NCBI GenBank assembly: GCA_034687125.1
Contig: JAQGBZ010000243.1
Location: 1-64,000, forward strand
Reading direction: 5' to 3'
DNA length: 64,000 nucleotides
Source: Neelides folsomi
Lineage: Eukaryota; Arthropoda; Collembola; Neelipleona; Neelidae
How positions within the stretch are numbered: the first letter of the stretch is position 1; each line of letters opens with the position of its first letter. This document shows, piece after piece, positions 1-12,573 of the stretch. Below the pieces are notes generated by a model, which made no database searches, was not told where the DNA came from, and saw only the letters and a list, made by a program, of their open reading frames with translations. Position numbers and translations under genes: made by a program.

Positions 1-1147
1 GTTATTTTATAATTTTCCTATCTTAATACATTACTGACTTTCTCCATTGGGACATATTAGTTTTGCCACGCTGTATTTATATGAAATGGGAATAAATTTC
101 TCGTAGGCAATTTAATGACTATAGTTTTACCTAGTTTTGAAGTCATTGAAGTTGAAGCTTCATAAAAGTGTTTGCTGACTGTAGTGTGCTATTTTATTGT
201 TTTTCGTAGTTGATGAAACAAGGTTGGAAGTGGAGCTCACACTTCAGAGAAGTAATTACAGAGTAAATAATCGATATTTTAATCAACATTTTGTGGCTTT
301 TTTGCTTTAAACTATCCTCGTTTTCTCCTCATGTTAAATTTATTTTTCCCCTTTTTTCTCTTCTCTCTTTTTCTCTATCATCTCTTTTTATACACCACAC
401 TCGGGAATACACTCCATATTCTTCTGTGTAATTTTTCCTAAACGACGTCGGTCCCTAAGCTCTGTATACCTACTATTTAATAGTTATATATTAATGATTA
501 CTTATTCACACATCTATTCTTTAGTTTTAAGGTAGTGTTTGTGTGAATGTGCCAAGTTTTGTATGTTTATTGTATATAATATAAATCTGTTATTCTGTCT
601 AGTCTGTTTATTGTTTGTCATATATTTAGTTCAACCTCGTGAATTTCATCTAATGAAAGCTTTTATACTTTATTGAATGCCCCCAAGAAACTTTGTATTG
701 AATGACTTCTATTCCCGATATTTGATTCTGTATCCATCCAACTTTTACCTGTTTGTTCCACACGTGGGAATTTGACCTCTCTGCAGAGCCCCCTTCGCCT
801 TGTCGTTTCAATATTATATTTACATTTATTATGATTTGAATATCAAATGATTTTCCATAATAAATTGACGGATAATGCTGCTGTCGTGATTTTTCGTCCA
901 GTCCATTGCATCTTCGCTGCTTGTCATTTGATCCGAATCACACTTACTTATAATTACATGGTTTATTCCGAAAACATTATTTTCCCCCTCTTCCCTCATT
1001 ATGATGAGTACTGAGGCTGTCTGACAATTTTTTATCTTCTGCAGTCATTTGTTCGATTACTCGGTTGTGTTCTGTTTGGTTTGTTGTCCCTCTTCCTTCC
1101 CAACCGCCCATGAGCTGTTTTAATGGCCCACATTCTCTCTTCCGTAG
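1..1147 (+). other. Intron upstream of the first coding exon seen (no exon recognised)
   Basis: AT-rich sequence ending in a pyrimidine-rich tract and an AG at 1146-1147, which is the acceptor for the exon that follows. I see no convincing earlier exon, so the 5' part of this gene lies to the left of the window. Confidence 0.6.
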
Positions 1148-1855
1148 AACACCTTCCCCACCATTACCCCTGGAAATTACATGGCCTATGGAGGTTCCTG
1201 CGGTCTCAACACCAACAACCCTGAAAACGCACTAGATGCTCTTCTCGACGAGCTCGCCGACCCAACCTCACCCTCACACACAAAGACGCCCATTTACCCT
1301 GTGAACAAAGACCGGCTCTACCCCGATCCTCCCAAGAGACTTCCTTCTTATCCATCCACGGAGAGCGGAGGGTCGCCTGTTAGGAATTACTCCTCCTGGA
1401 ATCAGCAGGTCTCCACGGACCAATCAACCACCGGGTCGCCGCTCAAAGCCCGGCATCCGCCCTTGCCGCCGAAGCCAACCAAGATCCCGCCTCCGCCCCC
1501 GCCAAGGACTTCTTCAAAGTCCCCGCTCGTTTCTCCAAGCGTGGAGAGCGAGAGCAGCGAGGGAAGTATGAATTCCCAGGATGCTCGACAGGACGCGGCT
1601 CATCAGGCCATTTTGTCCCAGAGGCATCAGGAGTTGTTGAGGAAGCAAAAGCAACTGCAAGATCAATACACGCGACTTCAGCTCCTTCAGAAGGTACAAA
1701 TTAATAAGGTGGAGCCAAACAGCGTTCTCAAAAAAACTGGGAGTGAGGGGAATCTGAGAGTGAAACTCGGACTGGGCTTCTCCTCGGCTCCAACTGGATC
1801 ATTGACGAACCTTAACAAGCAGTCGAACACACTTTATGAGACGGATATTTTGTAG
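1148..1855 (+). CDS. C-terminal exon of a proline-rich coiled-coil protein, possibly SRCIN1/CG32809-like
   Basis: The reading frame is open from the acceptor AG at 1146-1147 (starting NTFPTITPGNY) to the stop at 1853-1855, so the Met at 1181 is probably internal and not a start. The segment encodes about 235 residues: a Ser/Pro-rich linker, a polyproline SH3-ligand-like stretch (PPLPPKPTKIPPPPPP), a Ser/Glu cluster, then a short basic coiled coil (SQRHQELLRKQKQLQDQYTR) and a low-complexity tail ending in ETDIL. GC is far above the flanking sequence, as expected for coding DNA. Polyproline followed by a RHQELLRKQKxLQ-type helix recalls the C-terminus of the arthropod AIP3/SRCIN1 (p140Cap)-related proteins, which act in cytoskeletal and Src signalling. 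That family call is from memory of the family and only moderate; the exon itself is well supported. AATAAA signals follow at 1999 and 2030. Confidence 0.7.
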   Translation, partial: NTFPTITPGNYMAYGGSCGLNTNNPENALDALLDELADPTSPSHTKTPIYPVNKDRLYPDPPKRLPSYPSTESGGSPVRNYSSWNQQVSTDQSTTGSPLKARHPPLPPKPTKIPPPPPPRTSSKSPLVSPSVESESSEGSMNSQDARQDAAHQAILSQRHQELLRKQKQLQDQYTRLQLLQKVQINKVEPNSVLKKTGSEGNLRVKLGLGFSSAPTGSLTNLNKQSNTLYETDIL

Positions 1856-4800
1856 ATTCCAAAGATTGAAACAATTTTCTTTAATTTCTAGCCAAAACTT
1901 AAAGGCCATTTTTGTTTACCCGGTGTTTTTTATGATTTTCTAGATCGTCGAATTTACATAATTCCTATTTGACTAGTTGATTCACCTTATCATGAATGAA
2001 TAAATGGATTTTATAATAGAAAATACCTTAATAAAAAGTATTGTGGCACAAGTCGTTAAATTTTTTTAAAAATTGAGTTTGTTTGATTTCAGTGATCAAT
2101 TTTTAAATCTCATTTTTTGTAATTTAATTAAGATTTCGAGTTTAAAGATAGTTTTATCAATAATTTTCATGTTTTTAGTTTTCACATGAAGAGGAAAAAC
2201 ATTTTATATGAAAAAGTTATTTTTGGTGATCATCATGTGAATACTATTGAATTCTTTGCAATAGAAAACTGTTTACCTATAATTTACATGTTTTACCATT
2301 ACATTATTTGACATCATCTTTGATGAATTTGATATTAATTTACCGCTTATTATAATTGTACTTTTAAGATGTAGTAATTATTTACCCTCATATTATCATC
2401 ACTAGAATGAGTTTTATTGCTTACTTAGGTATTCTAGATAAATTCTTTTATTTTAATTTTTAACAAAGGTCCTGGCTATTTAATAATCGTGGAGTGTATA
2501 ATGCCTATAAAAATATCAGTAGAAATTTGCCAAATACAAAATCAATATCGACATAATTGTAATATTGTCTTTAATTATTTGAGAACCAGGTATAGTTTAA
2601 AATGTTATTTATTAATCAAACTGTAAAATACAATTTCACAAATTATATGTTATTAAGGAACTGTAGACATTATATTGTTGGCATTTCATATTCATGATAT
2701 ATTTGTAATATAATTAAAATACATACATGTATAGCTTACATAATATTATTAATATCTATAAAACATAACTAATTAAAACAATCTGAGCAAATATTAACCA
2801 TCCCAATTTCAAAATTCCTACCATTTTCCTTTTTAAAACTAATTTGTGATAGTCTACAGTAAATAATATATAATATACCTAGATTTATTTCCCCATATTA
2901 AATGTTGGGAAGAATCAAGCAAAAGAAATGTTTTTATATATTTACAATCGGTCTTATCAAATTGTGAAATTAAATCGAGGCTCTTTTTATCTCATGAATA
3001 AGCACTATCACATTTATATGCAAATTAAGTATCTTCTCAAAAAGCGTCTCAAACACAATCTTTTATTAGCTGTTGTATTTGGTATTAATAAGAATTGACT
3101 TTGGACTATTTATCTTGCTCAAAACCTTTTTCATCTTTTGCTACTAAACTATGTATATAACTTTAAAACTAATGTAACTAAACCTAATAACTAATCTAAT
3201 AATGTTATTAATGTATTTCATCCGTTGGTGTTAGTACAATATATGTTACAAGTACTGTAAGATCAAAAGTAAACTTTGTTGAAACCACCTTTACCTTAGA
3301 TGTAATGTTTTAGATTGAAGATGTGAGTGTTTTCTTTCCTAGTATTAAACACATACAGTCAATTGTTTAAAATTTTACGAATTGTTGATACAATAGAGAA
3401 GAATTATACCTTGATGTCGACGACAACTGAGTTATATAATATTACATACATAGATACCTACATTAAATACTCGAGTTTTCACAAATAAACATGTTCATGC
3501 GACTTCTTGTTTTCTCATAATTTCATATGTTCATTTTTGCAAAATGAAATTATATAACTTACCTACATACATCCGTCATTTGATATTAAATTCTTCGTTA
3601 GTTTCATAATTAAAATTTAAATGGTTATTTGAATCTAATAATGAAATAAGGCAAACATCATTATGAACAAAGAGAATTTCTCATAAAGAATGAAAAGTTT
3701 TTTCTCAAAAGAGGCATCTCATGTTACGCAAAAATTCGGAAAAACAAAAGAATATTTTCAATTCTATCAAATTACATATTTTATAGTGCATTTGTAATTT
3801 CCCTAACTGACTTTAATAACTCTATTTAACCAGGAATGTCTATTTTGTAATGTACTAAACTTACAATCTTTTTAATGTCAGCGAAATGTTGAAATGAAGC
3901 AAATATGCAATATGTATTAATATATTAGATAGGTAGTATAGTATGCAATGTACATACGGATAAATAAATTATTCATCCAACATCATTACTTACCATCACT
4001 TTTATTGGCATACATAAAACAAAGGAGTAAAGAAGTAAAATTGAATGAATAACCTCGTTTTATGGTTTATGAAGGAAACGCCTTAAGTTGCATTACATTA
4101 AATTGTATGAATTTACGTATGATAAAATTATAATATATTCTGAAGTATCTTTGCATTTTACAGGTAACAGAAAAATGCCCATTTCGATTCACATTTCCTT
4201 AAATTCATCTTATTTATGGATCATTAACGATAAGCATGGGAAATAAAATTTCACTTTCATCCTTTCAAAACTCACCAAGGACTTAAGTTTAAAGATAAAT
4301 GCAATTACTGTAGGATAGGTATGTATTTTTAGGGAAGTTTTCTAAACCCCCAAATCCAAAGTACTTACAATTTTCAATATTGATTTTTAATGTCACTGTC
4401 AAAAAATACAAAATACATTAACTATGTATAACATAGAGTATATGTATGTAGGTATGTACGAGTAGATACCGTATTAAGTAGATACCTACATAAGTACACA
4501 GTTGTATATCTGTGGAACGCAGGCTCTCACTACTAACATACCTACTTGTATGCCATTATAATAACAATTCTATTTGTAATTAGAAATTAGCTTCATTCAT
4601 CACTTTATCCAAAAGTAGAACTTTGTTAATCAATTGCTGAACTAAAAAGTTTGTGTCTCTCAGCTTAAATGAATCCAACTTTTATAAGAAAAGAACAAAT
4701 TGGGTAGAAATCTTTAAGGTTTATTCAGTAAAGTAGTTAATTGGGAGAAGAGTTGCTCTTGCAAAACTCTGAAAGAAATGTCTTTTATCCACACACTTTG

Positions 4801-5521
4801 ATGTTCAATTGATTCTAACTACATACTATACGTACATACAGTTAGATTCTCGTTAAAGCTTTTGATACTGCAAGTTTTACCATACAATTCGAACTTTGAT
4901 TTTGTTAATATAATGTGTTAAAGGATACATACTTACATATACTAACTTAGCTACTCTTACCTACACAGATTCAATATTAGAATGTTATGTTATGTTATGT
5001 AACAATATTTTAATACAGGTACACTATAAATGAAGCTATTTTAATTTTGAGATTACAAAATATCTATTGTTGACTGATCAAATTAACATACAGACCTACA
5101 AGTAGTTAAGTCAAAAAATCAATCTGTAAAAATGCCGAAAACAAACATCGGAAATGAATAATTTCATGGGGAGTCTAATCATATCATAATCTCCTGGACT
5201 GGATTAATATCCCTCAATACATCTCGTAGATATATCGTACAAGGTTTCAATAAAGTTTGACATTTCAACTGAATCAATATGATAAATAAATAAAATTATA
5301 TTTATTAAGTATGTGTTAATAATATTCATATTGCACAACAAAAATAAGTATTTAAAGTCTGTCGGATCTATTCATTATTTACATAATATAATATTCTGTG
5401 TGTATTACAGAATGACTAATTGAATCTCTCCAATAAGTTTTTGATCAAGTCAAACATTCTATCATTTTATAACATCATTCAAAATCGTTCTAGAGTACAT
5501 TGTAACAGTTGACTTTCAAAA
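1856..5521. other. 3' UTR then AT-rich intergenic DNA
   Basis: AATAAA at 1999-2004 and 2030-2035 probably ends the upstream gene. The rest, about 3.4 kb, is very AT-rich with no exon-like stretch, no tRNA-like fold and no clear terminal inverted repeat. Only short simple repeats are seen, such as an ATGTT run near 4982-5000. Confidence 0.6.
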
Positions 5522-8210
5522 ATGTCAAATTATCTCTTAACGCTAGTTTTGTGCACGGTCATTGTTCAATCTGAATATTTGGGTGTTTCAAATAAGAAGT
5601 TGGTATATGGGAATCAAAATGTTTTCCTCTCTGGAGTAAATGCTGCTTGGGTTAATTATGGTAGTGATTTTGGGAACAATCACTATACTAGTTCTGGACC
5701 CTTCCTTGAGGAATGGATAAGGCAAATTAATTCAGCAGAAGGAAATATCATGCGTAAGATTTTCTATTTTCTACACTTTTATGGCTGTTTGTTTTTAAAT
5801 TACACATTTGTCTCATCCGCGTTTTCTCAAAGGTATTTGGATTCATGTTGAGGGAGTCCAATCCCCACAATTTGATTCATCCGGATATGTCATTGGAACG
5901 GACCAACAAAAAACTTTGATTTCCGACCTATCAAAGTTTTTAGACTATGCGGCGGAGAAAGATGTCTTTATTATCCTAGTTCTTTGGAATGGAGCCTTAA
6001 TTGGAAACGATCAATATAAAAATCTTATTTGGGATGACTCTAAACTTGAAACTTACATCAATAATGCTCTGAGAGTAATATTTATAACCGCTTATTCCAT
6101 AATAAATACCATTTTTGAATTCCACATTTTTTAATTAGTATTACAGATAAATGTAGTATTTATACATTGTAAGATATTTTTTTTCTCATTTTCAGCCTAT
6201 GGTCCTAGGACTAAAAGAAAAGTATACAAAATATTACATAAAATTCATAACTTTTTCTAACCAATGCAAACGATTAAAACAATAAATTCATATAGGCCAG
6301 CTTTGGCGGCTTGGGAAATAATTAACGAACCAGAAGGGTCCATTAGAATAGAATCCAATTCAAACCCATGCTATAGTACATTGAAAATGGTATCAAATAA
6401 TTTTGACTTACTAATATACCACTTGAAAATAGTAAAATATTTAAAATACAAATTTTTAGGGAGAATATGGTGCCGGATGGACTGGGGTGAGTATTCCAAT
6501 GAAAAGGTTTCTCAAGTTTATCAATTTACAGTCATCAGCCATTCATAGAGAAGATCCAAAAGCCCTTGTTACCGTCGGTTCATGGTTTGAGCTAATCAGA
6601 TAATTATTATTGCTAATTGCACTCTACTTATTCTAACTTTCTTATGAATGTCAAACTAACAATTATTTATATTATCAACATTAATAAACTAATGACGATG
6701 AAATTCAAGGTCTGAACATCCTCAAAGTGATGCCTATCCCGACACTTGTGAGTTAAACCAGATAACGTGCTTTCGTTTTAACTACCTTAAATATAATGAT
6801 AACAATTACGTGACACGCGTACTCATGATTCGCAACAATGTTTGGCATGCAAGCTTGTAATGATTAAAGGTAAAATTATCTCTGACATCGTATCATGGTA
6901 TGCTGTCACTTCGTAATTACAAATTGTAAATGCATAGAAGTTAGGAATATGAACAACATAGTTGATTGATCATTATATTTATTGTGCTATTTTTGTTAAT
7001 CAAACAACTGCGTTAGAAAAAATATACTAACACGTGTCGATTATTGTATTTTACCCGTAGACTTAGAATTTTTTATTTTATGTTATTCATAATTTATATA
7101 TTATGTGAGTTAAATGATTCAAGAGTTGTTAGATTATAAAATGATTTTGTATTATATTAGCAATAAGGACCAGAATTGGATATCAGTATTAGGATATTAC
7201 TATTACGTAGTACATAGTAGTAGTACATTTGCAATTTGATAAATAGTTAGTAATTACGTGATTTAAAAGTAATTTAATGATCTTCTTTAAACAGATAATT
7301 ATTATAAGGATAATTGCCTTATTGGAGCTGGAGGAGCCACAGATGGGACAATCGACTTTTACCAAATCCATTCTTATTCTTGGGACGGAAAATGGAATGA
7401 TCATTCTCCATTCAAGGTAGACATCTCATTTGCATGATACATGTGTAAACTTCGTGATATTTGGTTAATATTTTGTTATAAGATAAGGAGAAAATCATTT
7501 ACCTATCTATTAGCATATAACTGTATCTTATTTAATTGGAGTATATTTTTCAGAAATAGAATTTACTTTCATAACACTTGCATAATCTTTTATACTTTAC
7601 CACTAATACTAACAGTTCATGTAGCAAACCTGACAGACACTTGATTGCTTCAATATTTATCATTTTATTTATCTAATAATATTATACAAGTGTAACATAG
7701 GCATGTGTTATTATATTGAGAAAGAATTCATACTACCTAAAATAACCACATAATAATAATAAATGTTATATAGAGATACCTATGTTAGTAATTGATATTA
7801 TTTTATTGGAATACTTTTAATTTATGATTTCTTCAAAGGTTTCAGCACATTCGTATTTGCTTGACAAACCTGTGATAATTGGGGAATTTTCCAGCTCTTG
7901 TGCAATGAATGAAGGAATAAAGAACTTATTTGCCTATGCATACAACCAAGATTACAATGGAGTTTTAAGCTGGCAATACAATGCTGGAGGTAATTTGTGC
8001 AATTCTAACAACTGATTATAATTAGAGTCGCAATTATATTAGTAAATGAATATTTTACCGGAAATTGTATCTTATATGCTAAAATTAGAAATGAACTTTT
8101 TAATAATTTCACTAGGTCATTGTTCTGATGACCAAGCAACTCAACGAGAAGGAATGCTCCATATAGGAAGTTGGAATCATAAAGATTCAATTAAAATAGA
8201 CATCCGGTAG
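5522..8210 (+). CDS. Secreted GH5 endo-beta-1,4-mannanase (9 exons, 374 aa)
   Basis: Exons: 5522-5753, 5833-6074, 6196-6221, 6296-6389, 6460-6584, 6710-6747, 7295-7416, 7839-7989, 8116-8210. Every intron is GT-AG and the frame closes at 374 residues. The protein starts with a signal peptide (MSNYLLTLVLCTVIVQS) followed by a GH5 (beta/alpha)8 barrel. Conserved blocks are NIMRIWIHVEG (strand 2), LVLWNGA, WEIINEPEG with the acid/base Glu of the NEP motif, VTVGSW, the FYQIHSYSWDG block, and VIIGEFS with the nucleophile Glu. The blocks are those of animal beta-mannanases such as the mussel and abalone enzymes (subfamily GH5_10). It should hydrolyse beta-1,4-mannan of algal or plant cell walls, extracellularly in the gut. 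Exon 3 is only 26 nt and exon 6 only 38 nt. Its 3' end faces the GH16 gene, with 109 bp between stops. Confidence 0.9.
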
Positions 8211-8319
8211 TGATGCAAAAGATCCCAAGATAAATGTGGCGCATAAAGTACTGATAAATATAATGTCGTTTATTTGGAAAAAAATAAATGATTTATATTG
8301 TTGAATGGATTATTAATCA

Positions 8320-10802
8320 TTACACAGCCCATACACGAACGTGGTCAATTTGCATAGATGCATCATCACCATTCCATGTCGGAAGCCAATTTCCTCTTCC
8401 ATTCCAAAAGTCCAAAAAGGCTTGAGGTGAAGTATTCAACCATGGTTTGGGATTAGGTCCATTGGTCGTATCAGGGAAGAATCCTGTCAATATAAATTAA
8501 TGATATTAATTCGGCAAAATCCAAATATAAATTGTTAGTGAGTATTTATTTATGATATAAATATAATTAATGATAATGAGTGCAAGTAAACTTATACTCA
8601 TTATTCAAATAGGTAATTAGTATAAATAAATTAAATACCATTGGTTCCTCCAATTGCTACATTGAGGATGAGGTAAAACTAAAATGACATAAGATTATGT
8701 TAATCATTTTCTTAAATTAATTGTCACAAGATTCTATGCATATGTATATGGATAATTTATAAATTTATACACGACGTATTTGTGTAAATATTATTTTATG
8801 TTATTTTTATAAAGTAAATTTCAATTTTCCAACTTCATTACCTTTTGATCAAAAGGAGCCATTCTTTCATTTTCAGCATTGCCCTTCCATGGATTGCTTA
8901 AAAATGTGAAAATTTTATAAATTAAAAATGTGAAAATCTTTATACATATACTATATAAAAAATCTAACTGCAAACTATACATTATTCATTAATCCATTAT
9001 CACTTCAATACATAATACTCGTATGATAAATATCCGAAATTCTGTAGTTACGGGAGTTCATCGGAGAATTCTCCAAGTTCCCAGAAACCTCCTGCTGGTG
9101 GAACGACAGCTCCAATAAATACATCATTAATGGAGAATCGAAGTCCAGCTATTAGATTGAATTAAACCATACGAATACAGTAATTATATTTTGTACACTA
9201 GCAATAAGGTTAAAATCATGTATTATTGTAAAAGCATTAATTACTATTCTATACTAAATCTCATATTATTGACAGTATCTGATAAGCATTATAATGTGTA
9301 TTTATTGTCAAATTATGTCACCTGGTGTCCATTCGCATTGATAATTATGGAAGCCTGTGTCCCATCCTGGATTAGAATTTCTCTCAAAATGTGCTTTGTC
9401 ATATCCATTATGAGGGAAAAATGGGCCGTAATGAAGAGTGCTTGAAACTTGTTCGCTTCCAACGTTCACTCCTTGTTCATTGAACAATTGTTTGTTTCCG
9501 CGAGACTCCTGTAAAAGAGCAAGAAGATGCATAAATTTAAAAATTTTAATAAGAAGCTGCATTCTTATATTTTTTAAAGGAAAAATTGGGAAAATTGAAA
9601 ACTCACCATAATGTCAATTTCTCCACTTGCTGGCCAAGTTCCATAGGCATTGAAACGAGGCATCATCCAAATAGCTAAATATGAAAATTTTCAAGTGTTG
9701 TATTTTTAATTGAATTAAAGCAAGTATAAAATCATTAAACAATTAAAAAAAAACCTGGCCAAATCCAATCACCGGATGGAATTTTTGCTCGCACTTCTAC
9801 TCTTCCGTATTTAAAATAAAAAGAATCAACGGTTCTTAGCCGGGCTGACACTGCAAAAGTACGTTCCAAATATTAGCATTCTTTAAAATTAAAAATATAA
9901 TAATAAATATGTATAACAAGTTTCAGATACATAATCATTTATGAAAATAAATGTGTATTAATATTTATAACTATTTAAATCATTAATAATGTAAGGTATG
10001 GGAGTGAAATACGAGAAATACTCGTATGATTAATTGTTCAATGATTAAAATGATTATAAAATAATTAAAATAAATAATACATGTTATGTATTGTATTTAC
10101 ATACTTGTTGGATTGAGAATATTATTTCCACCTCCAACCCTCTCACACCCGTAAAAACTTGGGTTGGTACATTCATCAGCAGGAGCTCCTAATGTTTTTT
10201 ATTGGGTTTGTCATTGATTTAGTCAAAAAGTAACGATTAATTAACATTTCTTTATCGCATTACCTCCATGCATACTGAGAGTCCCTGAGAACAAAAAGTC
10301 CTCTGAATGACGATCAGAAGTTAAGGTTGGTTTCAAGTGTAAAATGCCATCGCGAACAAAGGAGTTAGTTCTGCTGTTGTGATAAACTTGAAACTCCCAA
10401 TTCTGTTAGAGTGTTTAGAAATATTAATTATAAAAATGCCCTTGAATAGGATTAAAAAATGAATCTTAATTTATTATTCAATTACTCCTCCTCCGGAAAG
10501 AGTATTTTCATGTTGCCATTTTTCAAAATCTAAATAATCGAAGGTATCTTCAAAAATGAGCTCTCCAGCATAATGTTCTCCTCCTTTGTTGGACTCAGTA
10601 ATAGAAATTTTGGATCGATCTATTTTTAAAAAATTGGACATTTTTATGAAATTCAAGGAATATAAAATTATTTAGTAGTTAGTATAACATAATGTATCTT
10701 ATATTAGATACCTTGCACAATTCTTGACGAGAATGAAGAATTATTTCCATTCACATTCACTATAATTGCGCATAAGGCGCTTAGCAAAAATATGATTTTC
10801 AT
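8320..10802 (-). CDS. Secreted GH16 beta-1,3-glucanase (laminarinase-like, 11 exons, 384 aa)
   Basis: Minus-strand exons: 10712-10802, 10486-10619, 10264-10402, 10105-10188, 9755-9850, 9607-9674, 9322-9508, 9052-9148, 8842-8896, 8639-8678, 8320-8483. All introns are GT-AG and the frame closes at 384 residues. A signal peptide (MKIIFLLSALCAIIVNVNG) leads into the GH16 jelly roll: LIFEDTFDYLDFEKWQHE, NWEFQVYHN, LKPTL, IWMMPRFNAYGTWPASGEIDIMESRGN, HYGPFFP, and a C-terminal IDHVRVWAV. The catalytic motif ExDxxE is complete (E-I-D-I-M-E), and the intron falls just before the second Glu. It therefore looks like an active endo-beta-1,3-glucanase and not one of the glucan-binding immune receptors (GNBP) that lost these acids. 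Expected substrates are laminarin or other beta-1,3-glucans. An AATAAAAG TATA-like box lies about 50 bp upstream of the ATG, near 10850. Confidence 0.92.
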
Positions 10803-12207
10803 CCTCAGTAATTCATTTATTTCCACCTTGCTTAATGTGAAATTGCTAGAGCTTTTATTGATTTGTTTCAATTAGTCTCAACCCATATCTTCACCGATAA
10901 ACCCACTTCACCCACTTGTCAATTTTAATTCAATGATTAACCTCCACTTTTTACCTATTGTTTTCACATAATACTAATATGTTTAGTTGAAATGTACCAG
11001 CCCATCAGCCAGTACGTGCCATTTTGTAACATATGTAACATACATGTCATCGTTGATTAACCGACGATTAAAAGAACTATCACCGAATATTAAATATTAG
11101 ATATATTCGAAACATAATCATCATTAAAATTTTAAGTAAAACATGTAATATGTAATCAAATGGATAAAACTAATCATAGAAAAATACCCTATGCATAATA
11201 TTATATGTACCATATTATCCGTCAAATGTGTCAATCAATCAATCAATCGTCTCATTATCTTTTTTATTGTTAAAGAAAACTACAGTAACAGCATAAGAAA
11301 TTATTCATTGAAAATGAGCTAACAGTGCAATATTATAAATAAGATACATTTTAATTGTAATAATAACATATGACTTATGTACTAATATGTACAGGGGCAA
11401 CATATATTTTTCGATTAATATGTACTTAATTAATGAAATTAAAACTGTAGCATAAAAAACTGATATGAAGAGATATTTCTTATTCTATAAAAATTTACTT
11501 CAATTGTACTATAATTATTATTATAGTTCTATTACAAAATTGACACAATGTGCAATATTTTTGATTAAAGTTAAATATGAAAAATTCTTAATAATGCACA
11601 TTTTCATATGATATTACTTATATTTATGCACAAGCATGTGTGTACTAGGTATGCATGTCAATTAATCGATTATATGTATCATTGATTATCTGATACACTT
11701 TTTAATAGGATAGGGGAAGAACTTTTGAGAGCAACTTCAGAAAAACTCAGAACATTTAAAAATTGACAAATTTTATAACACGTTGTTAAAACATGAAAAC
11801 CTTTTAGGCTAGTATAATATGATATACAAAACAATCTTCTTGATAAAATCATTATCCTATGTTATAATGATGAATAATATTTATGTAATATTTCGTTTTT
11901 ATTGCTCTTAATCAATACATTTCTATTTATAAACAACGGGATGTACCAATTCCATTTTTTTAGAACCTTGCATAACAAACTGAAAAAACCTTCTTTGATT
12001 TTATTACTAAAGCAAGGTGCATTCACCATTCACATAATTAAAAATAATTATGATAATTATGCATTCTCAATGATAATGACTAAAGCATTTGTATAAAAAC
12101 TGATTTAAATGTTTTTTGATCTTTTATTGAGGTTCAAAGGCGTCAGTTATTTACTATTTAGGTATTGTTTCGGCACAATATTTTGGCAAAATGTCAAATT
12201 AAAATGA

Positions 12208-12220
12208 AGGTCAAAGGTCA
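12208..12220 (+). promoter_or_regulatory. DR1 nuclear-receptor-type element (candidate)
   Basis: Two perfect AGGTCA half-sites in direct orientation separated by a single A. This is the consensus for HNF4 or RXR/USP-type receptors. It lies 1.4 kb upstream of the GH16 start and 2.0 kb upstream of AMT1. A perfect 13-base match is not expected by chance in a window this size, but binding is not shown. Confidence 0.4.
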
Positions 12221-12385
12221 CGTCAAAGTGAAAATGGAACGTTTATTTGGATTAAAAACAAGACTTATTAGTTTGAGTTCAATAAAGAGACTGAATTTAC
12301 AATCATGAATTGGTATTATAGTGAAAAGTAAAAATATTACCAATTTAATTTTTCAAAATTCACAAAACATTATATGGCATGCCTA

Positions 12386-12573
12386 CAGAGGAATCCGTTT
12401 ATAATGAACCTCAAGGGACCGACCATTTACGTTCATTATAACCGAATATTCATTATAGCCGAAGTTCATTTAACATTGTTTGTATATGATTTTTCAAATG
12501 AAGGGACAAAATTTTTAATTCATTATATCAGGATATTCACTATAAACGGATTCATTATAATTGGATTCCACTG
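12386..12573. mobile_element. 188-bp pogo/Tigger-type MITE
   Basis: Flanked by TA at 12384-12385 and 12574-12575. The terminal inverted repeats start CAGAGGAATCC on the left and CAGTGGAATCC on the right (read inward). They stay about 80% alike for some 24 bp and continue into TTATAATGAA motifs. TA duplication plus CAGTGGAAxCC termini are typical of pogo/Tigger elements. There is no coding capacity. Confidence 0.75.
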
